A DNA stretch of 64,000 nt from a virus, in IMG/VR virus record IMGVR_UViG_3300042945_001299, positions 17,458-81,457 of that record. The stretch is one strand, 5' to 3'. Under the pieces are notes generated by a model that saw only the letters and a program-made list of their open reading frames with translations, was not told the DNA's origin and did no database searches. Within the stretch, counting starts at the first letter, position 1. Each line of letters opens with the position of its first letter. Made by a program: the position numbers and the translations under genes. Shown here in pieces: positions 6,529-12,946 of the stretch.

Positions 6529-7923
6529 ATGAAAACAATACACATAGTTCCCATTGATGAAGCAAGCAAGCCCAAGCCATCTGGCAAGGCATTCCTCCTT
6601 CCTGGCTCCTACAGCCCATACACCGTTGGACACCATGAGATGGCAAGGCAAGCCGCTGCACATGCTGCCTCGACGGGTCATACGCACTTCTACCATGGCA
6701 TCGGTGCCGCATCGAAGCAATCGGCAGATGATCCGTTGACGCATGGACAAAAGCGTTCCGTCATTCGTTCTGGTCACAGGAACATTGCCAAGGAACACAA
6801 GGGAATGCAGTTTCGCACAACCGAAAAGGAACATGTGAGTCCATTCCATCAACTGGCGCATCTCGCAAGACAGGGACACAAGCACATCACCATCGGTCTT
6901 GGATCGGATCAGATGAAAAAAGGTGGTGTCAAGACCGCAATAGAGGGGCATGTGAAGAAGTACGGTGGAATATTGGACAAGGATGGCAAGGTTCACAAGG
7001 CAACGGTGAGTTTCCATCAGATGGGTGCAGAGAGGCATGAAGGAGATATGCGAAGGCACGAAGTCCTTGCAAGGCTTCGCAAGGGAGACATGAGCGTGGC
7101 AAAGGCAGGAAGGCTTCGCAAGGCAGTTGCATCTGGCGACACAGAACTCGCCCATGAACTCATGCCAAAGCACATCAACAAGCCGAAGTACTTTAGCCTG
7201 ATACAGAAGCAACAGGCACGGGTAGCAAAGCCAAAGAAGAAGGCACTCGTCAAGGAAGGATACATGTCGTTCCTTGATTTCATTGGGGAGGACATTGAGA
7301 TTGCAAATGTCCTTGAAAAGCCGAGAGGTGGATTGCTCAGTGCAAGAAACTTCGCAAAGACCGTGGAGAGAACAGGCAATCCCACGAAGAGATCGGGAAG
7401 AGTAGCCAAGGGATACACACTCCATACAAGCACACACAAGGACGATCCAAAGGTTCAGACTCACTACATCGTCCATGATCAGACTGGTCATGTCGCGGGT
7501 GAGGTGTCCACGGTGTCCCATGGAGACGAGCATCAAGTCATTCATACGGAAGTTCATGGATTGCACACAAGAAAGAAAATCGGTAAGTCCCTTGCGGCAC
7601 TCGCATACAAGCACATTGCCAAGAAGAAGGGAAACCTTTGGAGCAGTGGATTGCAAAGCCCTGGTGGCGCATCCGTGTGGAACAGGCTCCGCAAGGATCC
7701 AAAGATGAAGGGTAGAGTCTTCCACCACACCGCGAAGGGGGAAGTTCCCGCACATGATGTTCCCGAAAAGCGCATATGGGCAAGCGATACATTGCCACAC
7801 GAACCGAAAGTCGCAAAGAGCAAGGGAACTCCATCATTTTTACCCACGACCAGAGAAAGTGATCCTGAACATAGGCGGGTTCTTGGTTCACGGCTCGTCA
7901 TCCGACCTTTGCGGAAATCATAA
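6529..7923 (+). CDS. putative packaged nucleotidyltransferase-GNAT fusion
   Basis: Start set at ATG 6529 (a TTG at 6508 lies in the terminator). Residues 1-11, MKTIHIVPIDE before A, resemble the targeting peptides. Domain 1 (about 20-235) is a phage cytidylyltransferase-like unit: AFLLPGSYSPYTVGHHEMAR has the T/HxGH nucleotide-binding motif at 32-35, KHITIGLGSDQM matches the family's hhhGSD strand, and SVAKAGRLRKAVASGD matches the SASKMR helix. Residue 246 starts MSFLDFIGED, a second targeting-like peptide behind AAGGAAGGA. Domain 2 (about 290-464) is GNAT-like with GLHTRKKIGKSLAALAYKH and SPGGASVWNRL. The gene is either a fusion cut at the internal site or two nested products. Substrates are unknown. 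Confidence 0.6.
   Translation: MKTIHIVPIDEASKPKPSGKAFLLPGSYSPYTVGHHEMARQAAAHAASTGHTHFYHGIGAASKQSADDPLTHGQKRSVIRSGHRNIAKEHKGMQFRTTEKEHVSPFHQLAHLARQGHKHITIGLGSDQMKKGGVKTAIEGHVKKYGGILDKDGKVHKATVSFHQMGAERHEGDMRRHEVLARLRKGDMSVAKAGRLRKAVASGDTELAHELMPKHINKPKYFSLIQKQQARVAKPKKKALVKEGYMSFLDFIGEDIEIANVLEKPRGGLLSARNFAKTVERTGNPTKRSGRVAKGYTLHTSTHKDDPKVQTHYIVHDQTGHVAGEVSTVSHGDEHQVIHTEVHGLHTRKKIGKSLAALAYKHIAKKKGNLWSSGLQSPGGASVWNRLRKDPKMKGRVFHHTAKGEVPAHDVPEKRIWASDTLPHEPKVAKSKGTPSFLPTTRESDPEHRRVLGSRLVIRPLRKS
7251..7266 (+). promoter_or_regulatory. internal ribosome binding site and start inside the 6529 gene
   Basis: AAGGAAGGA ends 3 nt before an in-frame ATG at 7264, which begins MSFLDFIGED, a peptide of the same style as the targeting peptides of the neighbouring genes. 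A 219-aa GNAT-only product (7264-7923) could be made. The spacing is short, so an internal start is plausible but not certain. Confidence 0.4.
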
Positions 7924-7926
7924 ATA
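7919..7926 (+). promoter_or_regulatory. T4-type late promoter-like octamer
   Basis: CATAAATA overlaps the stop of the 6529 gene and lies 37 nt before ATG 7964, with GGAAGAAGC as a possible ribosome site in between. One mismatch to the T4 consensus TATAAATA. Confidence 0.6.
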
Positions 7927-7963
7927 ATAGAAGCGTTCTAAAATAGGCAAATAAGGAAGAAGC

Positions 7964-9178
7964 ATGAACTCACCAAATCTACAGCAGAGGCTCTATCTCG
8001 CCAAGGCACTCAACGAGAATACCGATACACTTTTCGATCATCCTGAGATGAACGAGGCTCGTCGTAGAGGAGTGCCTTTCTCCAAGACAGAAGCACAACT
8101 TAGAAGAGAAAACATGGCTGCTGGAAAGGCTTGGCTTGCAAAGAAGGGCAAAAAGGCTCCTTTAGACAAGAACGCCGAAAAGAAGCAGGAAGAGACGAAC
8201 GAAGAGTCCATCTCTGAAGGCGTGAAGAGAATGCGTAGGCTTCGCCGCGCACATGTGAGTGGAAAGGCTTCTCGCGAAACCGCCGATGCATATGACAAGG
8301 AACTTTCCAAGTTGTCTGCAAGCCGTCTTCGTCGTGGTGGAGCAAGAAAGCAGACAATTCGTGGCTTCTTCACCGACAAGCCCACCACACCAGCAGCAGA
8401 CAAGGCATATGAAAGATTCAGCAAGGGTGCCATGGATAAGGCAAATGCCAAGGGCAAGAAGATCTTCGAAGATGTGGATCTTGATGAGGGTTCCTATGTC
8501 CACTCAAAGGGTGAACTCAAGAAGGCAATCAAGGGATCGAAACGCGAGATCGTCAAGGCAGTAAAGAAGGGCGACAAGGAAGAAGCAAAGTTCTGGATGC
8601 AGAACAAGAAGGATGCAGAGGAGCAACTCAAGGAAGCAACTCGCTCCAAGTATCTCAAGGTATATGGCAAGCACAAGGTCGGCTCTGATGAGAGCAAAGC
8701 ATTGAACTTGGCAAGACTCAAGCGGGAGGTGGCTATGCTTCAGCGCGGTGGTGCCGATGCAGAGACGATGAAGAAAGCCGCTGCTGCCCAAGGGCGATTC
8801 AATCGCAATGAGCCGCGCGATCCAACATATAATCCACATGATGCTTCAATGGCAACATATCGCTTTGCAAGAAAGGCAACGAGAAGCAGGGAGGATGGCA
8901 AGAAGTCTCCTCGTAAAGTCAATGAAGCAACTCGCTCCAAGGTAGGAAAAGCCTATCGTAAGTTTGGACACGGACCAGAATACGATCTAGCAGACTTGAA
9001 AAGAAAAGTCGCTACCCTTCGCCGTGGTGGTGCTTCCAATGAAATACTCAAAAGTTACCCTGCGATCCATGCGCGAGGCGGTTATCACGACAAGGCAGAG
9101 ATCACGACTGCAAGACAGAATTTCATGGCTCGCGGAATGCGAAAGCGAGATCAAGGCATAAAGTCTCCACGAAACTAA
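7964..9178 (+). CDS. basic putative packaged polyprotein with repeated modules
   Basis: A 404-aa, Lys/Arg-rich protein without hydrophobic segments. The N-terminal peptide ends ALNE-N (residue 18). Several hydrophobic-x-Glu sites followed by Ala or Gly lie between basic blocks: SISE-G, DLDE-G, QLKE-A and KVNE-A. Two of the blocks start identically after the site (ATRSK) and both run to a basic helix ending RGGA: LKREVAMLQRGGA and LKRKVATLRRGGA; an earlier block has SASRLRRGGA. Another block, GVKRMRRLRRAHVSGKA, is echoed in the 9452 protein. The pattern suggests a precursor cut by the prohead protease into small basic peptides, as for T4 head core proteins, perhaps for DNA condensation. No enzyme motif is seen. 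Preceded by a late promoter. Confidence 0.6.
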   Translation: MNSPNLQQRLYLAKALNENTDTLFDHPEMNEARRRGVPFSKTEAQLRRENMAAGKAWLAKKGKKAPLDKNAEKKQEETNEESISEGVKRMRRLRRAHVSGKASRETADAYDKELSKLSASRLRRGGARKQTIRGFFTDKPTTPAADKAYERFSKGAMDKANAKGKKIFEDVDLDEGSYVHSKGELKKAIKGSKREIVKAVKKGDKEEAKFWMQNKKDAEEQLKEATRSKYLKVYGKHKVGSDESKALNLARLKREVAMLQRGGADAETMKKAAAAQGRFNRNEPRDPTYNPHDASMATYRFARKATRSREDGKKSPRKVNEATRSKVGKAYRKFGHGPEYDLADLKRKVATLRRGGASNEILKSYPAIHARGGYHDKAEITTARQNFMARGMRKRDQGIKSPRN

Positions 9179-9190
9179 GAAAGAACCAAC

Positions 9191-9439
9191 ATGAACAATC
9201 AGTTCCTACAACACCTCAACTCCATCACTCCACAGGGCAGGGCAAAGGATACAAACATCTTTGTTCCCGCCGAGGACATTCAGGAAGTAAGAAAGCCAAA
9301 CGAAAAGGATGCAAAGAAGTTGCTTCGCAAGTTGAAGAAGGCTGGCCGTGCCGTGAAGCGCGTGGTTGGCGGCGTCGTGAACACACTTGGCACTCCACAA
9401 GACAACACCGATTACATGATCACAGGTAGAAAGTTCTAA
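9191..9439 (+). CDS. small basic putative packaged protein, 82 aa
   Basis: The first 32 residues (MNNQFLQHLNSITPQGRAKD, then NIFVPAEDIQE) are nearly the same as the start of the 446-aa protein at 2897, pointing to a shared sorting signal of a second type, cut after DIQE or DISE. The mature 50 residues are strongly basic (KKLLRKLKKAGRAVKRVVGG), probably one amphipathic helix, which suggests DNA or membrane binding. It follows the 7964 gene by 12 bp. Confidence 0.6.
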   Translation: MNNQFLQHLNSITPQGRAKDTNIFVPAEDIQEVRKPNEKDAKKLLRKLKKAGRAVKRVVGGVVNTLGTPQDNTDYMITGRKF

Positions 9440-9451
9440 AAGGAAATACAA

Positions 9452-10663
9452 ATGCGTACAAGAGATATCAAGGCACTCAACGAGACAATCGCATCTGTGG
9501 TCGATCCAGTGGATGCTGACCGCGCAAAGGCTCTCCAAGAGGGCTACCTCAACTCCCTCACAGAGAAGGCTCGTCAGATCTGCGAGGAGACAATCGAAGA
9601 GAAGGCAGCACCTGGCATGGAGGATTGGGCATCCGATCCCAAGGTCAAGGCATCCTTCAAGAAGCAATACGGCAAGAGGTGGAAGGAAGTCATGTATGCA
9701 CGATCCTGGAACCTTGCCAAGAAGGAGAAGGAGTTGGGTGTGAATGAGGAAGTTGAAGAACTGGACGAGTTGAACAAGAAGACTCTTGGTTCCTACATCA
9801 ACAAGTCAATGAAAGATTATGGTGAGTTGTCTGCTTACAACCAGATGGTGGGATCGGGCCTTTCAGATGAAGCAGAACGAAAGATGAAAAATAGAAAGCG
9901 CGGAGTCAAGCGTGCTACCGCTATTCTAACCAAAGAAGATGTTGGGCTTGCAGAGGGAGTCAGTGCAAAGCGTATGCGAATCATTCGCAAGCACAATGTT
10001 TCAGGGAAGCCCATCAAAGGCGAAGTCGCAGACTTCATGCAGCGTTCCTTCAAGAAGAAGTTCTACAAGGACAAGGAAAAGTTTGGTGGAGCAACATCGG
10101 CAGTTCTTGGAAGAGCCGCACTCAAGCACTCTGCTATGAAGGCAAAGGGTCTTGCTGAAGCCGAGCAGTTGGATGAGGCTGGCTACAAGAAGTTGATGCG
10201 CCTCAGAGGTAAGGCATATGACACAGGAAATCCAAAGGTCGCAAGAGCAGCAGCGGAACTCCAATCCAAGGTTGCTGCAAGAATGGCAATGAAGGGTGGA
10301 GCATCTGCCGAGGCAGTCAAGGGTGGCGGAAGTCTCATAGGCAAGAGTGGAAAGTACACTCAGAAGGCAGGAAACCTTGCCAATCAGCGCAGCAAAGCCA
10401 TCGCATCATTCCGCAACCTGAATATCGATAGGGGAGTGGCAAGAGACACAGGTTCTGGTTCGGTCGAGGCAATGGCAAATCGCTTGCAGGGCAAGAAGCC
10501 AAAGATGACAAAGAGCCAGATTTCCAAGAAGCGCGAGGCTCAGGCAGCAATGCGTGATTTCAGAAACCGCGCTCGTAGCGGCGACTTCGGACAGAACAAC
10601 CAAGAGGGTATGCGTCCACTCTATAACTATCTAAAGAGAACTGGTAAACTCAAGACCAAGTAA
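9452..10663 (+). CDS. basic putative packaged polyprotein with LxE sites
   Basis: A 403-aa protein of the same style as the 7964 product. The N-terminal peptide ends KALNE-T (residue 11). Further hydrophobic-x-Glu sites are ALQE-G, SLTE-K, GLAE-G, GLAE-A and QLDE-A. Between them lie a region with MEDWASDPKVKASFKKQYGK and RWKEVMYARSWNLAKKE, then GVSAKRMRIIRKHNVSGKP (a repeat of a block in the 7964 protein), and a module ending ARMAMKGGASAEAVKGGGS, like the RGGA modules. The C-terminus is Arg/Lys-rich. The RBS is AAAGGAAA. It is likely a head precursor processed to basic fragments; no enzyme motif is seen. Confidence 0.6.
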   Translation: MRTRDIKALNETIASVVDPVDADRAKALQEGYLNSLTEKARQICEETIEEKAAPGMEDWASDPKVKASFKKQYGKRWKEVMYARSWNLAKKEKELGVNEEVEELDELNKKTLGSYINKSMKDYGELSAYNQMVGSGLSDEAERKMKNRKRGVKRATAILTKEDVGLAEGVSAKRMRIIRKHNVSGKPIKGEVADFMQRSFKKKFYKDKEKFGGATSAVLGRAALKHSAMKAKGLAEAEQLDEAGYKKLMRLRGKAYDTGNPKVARAAAELQSKVAARMAMKGGASAEAVKGGGSLIGKSGKYTQKAGNLANQRSKAIASFRNLNIDRGVARDTGSGSVEAMANRLQGKKPKMTKSQISKKREAQAAMRDFRNRARSGDFGQNNQEGMRPLYNYLKRTGKLKTK

Positions 10664-10677
10664 AAGGGGACTATATC

Positions 10678-10812
10678 ATGGCAAAAGTGAAGACACCAGC
10701 AAGACCAAGAATCCGTGACCTCAAGCATCAGATCTTCGTGAAGAGTCTGAACCGAAAGAAGAACCTTGAGGGTTGCAATTCAAGAAATGCTAAATATTCA
10801 AACAAGTGTTGA
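10678..10812 (+). CDS. small basic protein, 44 aa
   Basis: ATG 10678 follows AAAAGGGGACTATATC. The product begins MAKVKTPARPRIRDLKHQIF and is Lys/Arg/Asn-rich, ending NKC. A late promoter element (10789-10796) lies in its last codons. It fills an otherwise empty 200-bp gap and has a fair ribosome site, so it is probably real, but no family is recognised. Confidence 0.45.
   Translation: MAKVKTPARPRIRDLKHQIFVKSLNRKKNLEGCNSRNAKYSNKC
10789..10796 (+). promoter_or_regulatory. T4-type late promoter-like octamer
   Basis: GCTAAATA, 72 nt before ATG 10869. The leader between holds a GAAAGGTAAG ribosome site near the ATG. Confidence 0.5.
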
Positions 10813-10868
10813 TATTCTAGAACCTATCAGCACATTCATAAAGTTTCGAAACTACGAAAGGTAAGAAC

Positions 10869-11822
10869 ATGGCAATCAACCGCGACGGCTACGCATCACT
10901 AATCGAATCTGTCCAAGAGGCAGTTTCCACATCAACAGCAGGAACCGCAACAGATGGTTCTGGCACATCTGGAATTCAATGGGGACATTCATCAATCGGT
11001 GGTGCAATGAATGCCATGCAGTTGGCTCAATGGCTTGCATCTCAGATGGGTGGTGGAAAGCCAAGTCCAAACGCATTCACTACTGCTGCCAAGAGCGGTG
11101 GTCGCGGCAACTTTGCCTCATCCAACAGAACAAGCGTCAAGGGTGGCAAGGGATCGTCTTCTGCTAAGGCATCTGTCGGAACAGCAGCCAAGAGGGGTGC
11201 GATCACAGAAGCCGACATTGAGGAAGCGTTGGCAATCCTTGACGAAGCATCATGGAATACAGGTGAGTTCTCTGGCATGAAGAGTGGATATGACATAGCA
11301 AAGGCATTGAATGCTGGAAAGACATTCAGTGGAAGCAACACCCTTGGAAAGGGTCCAAAGGGTGGTCGCAAGACAAACCTAGGCTCTGGTCGTCCAACTG
11401 GCTCCAGTGCAACCTATGGAACCACAGGAACCAATGCAACTCGTCAAGAGGTTGCAGAGGCTGGTGCTGAGTATTGGAATCAAGGTAGATTCTCTGGCAT
11501 GAAGAGTGGATACGACCTAGCAAGAGCATTGGGCAGCGGAACATTTGGTTCTGGTGGTACTACAACCTCAAAGGCTCCAAAGAGTCGCAAGACAAACCTA
11601 GGCTCTGGTCGTCCAACTGGCTCCAGCGCAACCTATGGAACCACAGGAACCAGTGCAACTCGTCAAGAGGTTGCAGAGGAAGAGGATTTTGACATCCTCG
11701 ACGCGATCCTCGCAGAGGGAATCGAACTATATGGCGAAGAAGGTCTTGCAGAGATCCTTGCTGATTTCGCAGAGACTGGCGAGGTTTCAGACGAACTCGC
11801 ACTTCTTCTCAGCGACGAATAA
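10869..11822 (+). CDS. Gly/Ser-rich putative head protein with duplicated domain and acidic tail
   Basis: The N-terminus MAINRDGYASLIESVQE before A fits the targeting and cleavage pattern (V-Q-E, then A at residue 18). Residues about 20-105 are Gly/Ser/Thr-rich and basic. Further sites are AITE-A, AILDE-A and EVAE-A. Two direct repeats of about 74 aa follow, each with a WN, FSGMKSGYD, ALG/ALN, TNLGSGRPTGSSATYGTTGT and TRQEVAE. The last 50 residues are very acidic (EEEDFDILDAILAEGIELYG), ending LALLLSDE. An acidic tail on a basic precursor is reminiscent of head core or scaffold components. No enzyme motif is seen. It ends just before a strong terminator. Confidence 0.6.
   Translation: MAINRDGYASLIESVQEAVSTSTAGTATDGSGTSGIQWGHSSIGGAMNAMQLAQWLASQMGGGKPSPNAFTTAAKSGGRGNFASSNRTSVKGGKGSSSAKASVGTAAKRGAITEADIEEALAILDEASWNTGEFSGMKSGYDIAKALNAGKTFSGSNTLGKGPKGGRKTNLGSGRPTGSSATYGTTGTNATRQEVAEAGAEYWNQGRFSGMKSGYDLARALGSGTFGSGGTTTSKAPKSRKTNLGSGRPTGSSATYGTTGTSATRQEVAEEEDFDILDAILAEGIELYGEEGLAEILADFAETGEVSDELALLLSDE
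11253..11681 (+). repeat. two direct coding repeats (spacing 222 bp and 219 bp)
   Basis: Unit 1 begins near 11253 and unit 2 near 11475. Their 3' blocks 11367-11460 and 11586-11679 (94 bp each) are almost identical, differing at a couple of bases. Near-identity at the DNA level points to recent duplication or ongoing gene conversion. Confidence 0.85.
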
Positions 11823-11851
11823 ACCTTAGGCTACAAGGTGGTATGCACACG

Positions 11852-11880
11852 AAGGAGAGGGAAACCTCTCCTTTGTTGTT
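11852..11880 (+). terminator. rho-independent terminator
   Basis: AAGGAGAGG and CCTCTCCTT form a stem closed by GAAA, followed by TGTTGTT. It lies 29 bp after the stop of the 10869 gene. Confidence 0.75.
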
Positions 11881-11881
11881 T

Positions 11882-11889
11882 CATAAATA
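11882..11889 (+). promoter_or_regulatory. T4-type late promoter-like octamer
   Basis: CATAAATA directly after a terminator, with CGGAGGA at 11893-11899 and ATG at 11910. The terminator-promoter-RBS order supports a new late transcript. Confidence 0.65.
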
Positions 11890-11909
11890 AATCGGAGGAT
11901 TCATCTGAG

Positions 11910-12470
11910 ATGGCCGATTCTTTAACATCAAGCATCACTCGCGTTCTTTTGGAAAGCAATGACCCCGATCTATCGGGGAAGTATACATTGTTCACTCTTT
12001 ATTCAGACAACACTTCTGTATTGCACATCTTTGAGGATAGGGAAACCTTTGAAGCCATGAAATACAAGTTTACATCAAACGACGGCATCAAGCGTCTTGG
12101 CGCATCGAAACTACCAGAGAACACGACTTTCAAGAAACTTTCAGAATCAATAGAGCGCAAGTTCAATGTGCCGAAGGAAACAATCTCAGTTCGGACACAC
12201 GAACCAGCACGACGAGAGGAACCACAGCACAGACAGGTTGTGAATGAAATGCCAAGGGCTTCGAAGCCACAGCAGAAGACACCCAAGGCTGGCTCTGTTC
12301 TGGAGGGTGTCCTGAACGGCAGAGAAAGATTCAGAAACCAACCAATGCAGGGGATGCCCACGACACAGCCAGAGAGGACGGAGCCTACAATCAACTCCTT
12401 CCGCCCCGCAACGAATCAAAAGATCGACCTATCAAAACTCAACAATGGCGACAGGCCAATGCTAGGATAA
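11910..12470 (+). CDS. hypothetical protein, 186 aa, possible packaged protein
   Basis: Start set at ATG 11910 behind CGGAGGA; an in-frame ATG at 11838 lies upstream of the terminator and promoter and is unlikely. The N-terminus MADSLTSSITRVLLE before S could be a targeting peptide (L-L-E). Residues 20-95 are a compact mixed alpha/beta unit (KYTLFTLYSDNTSVLHIFED); the rest is low-complexity, Pro/Gln/Arg-rich and probably disordered (EPARREEPQHRQVVNEMPRA). No known family. It is the first gene of a same-strand run reaching 14299. Confidence 0.6.
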   Translation: MADSLTSSITRVLLESNDPDLSGKYTLFTLYSDNTSVLHIFEDRETFEAMKYKFTSNDGIKRLGASKLPENTTFKKLSESIERKFNVPKETISVRTHEPARREEPQHRQVVNEMPRASKPQQKTPKAGSVLEGVLNGRERFRNQPMQGMPTTQPERTEPTINSFRPATNQKIDLSKLNNGDRPMLG

Positions 12471-12475
12471 GACAC

Positions 12476-12943
12476 ATGGCTGAAAAGAAAGAAACAAGCA
12501 AGGACGAGAAGGACAGCAACGAGAAGAACTACCTTGTTCGGTACAGGTTGCCTGGTGAAAAGGGCAGAAGCCCACGCAAGGTCGTGATTCAGGCTTTGAA
12601 CCAATCAGATGCCAAGAGGACGGCACTCGCGACCATACCAAGCGCAGAGATCGTCGGTGGTCCAAAGGAACTCAGCGAGGGCGTAATGGACTTCGCTGGG
12701 CGTGTCGGCAAGTTCATGTCTCGTTGCGCTGGAAAGATGTGCCTTGCATATGCAAAGACACCCGTGAATGCGCGTGTCGGTACTTTGTCTCAGATTCGCA
12801 AGTTGGCAACCAGAGAGATTGCCAAGGGAACAGGCGAGAGGCTTGTCCGTGCTGGTGGCGGTGTGCCAGAAAAGGTTCGTCTCACCATAAAGAACACATC
12901 TTCGAAGAAAAAATCAACCAGATCACCGCGCAAGAGGAAGTAA
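12476..12943 (+). CDS. hypothetical basic protein, 155 aa
   Basis: A Lys-rich start (MAEKKETSKDEKDSNEKN), then a small folded part (YLVRYRLPGEKGRSPRKVVI, SDAKRTALATIPSAEIVGG) that reads like a ubiquitin-like or SPOR-like beta-alpha-beta unit, then KELSE-G, a possible prohead cleavage site, and a basic helical end (SSKKKSTRSPRKRK). The C-terminal part after the site would be a basic fragment of about 80 aa, again suiting a head protein. It starts 6 bp after the previous stop. Family not recognised. Confidence 0.55.
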   Translation: MAEKKETSKDEKDSNEKNYLVRYRLPGEKGRSPRKVVIQALNQSDAKRTALATIPSAEIVGGPKELSEGVMDFAGRVGKFMSRCAGKMCLAYAKTPVNARVGTLSQIRKLATREIAKGTGERLVRAGGGVPEKVRLTIKNTSSKKKSTRSPRKRK

Positions 12944-12946
12944 ACT

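Noticed and set aside
6517-7800. 427-codon open frame on the minus strand opposite the nucleotidyltransferase-GNAT gene
   Set aside because: It is the complement of a Gly/Lys/His-rich coding gene, has no ribosome site and no protein-like pattern; the plus-strand product has clear motifs.
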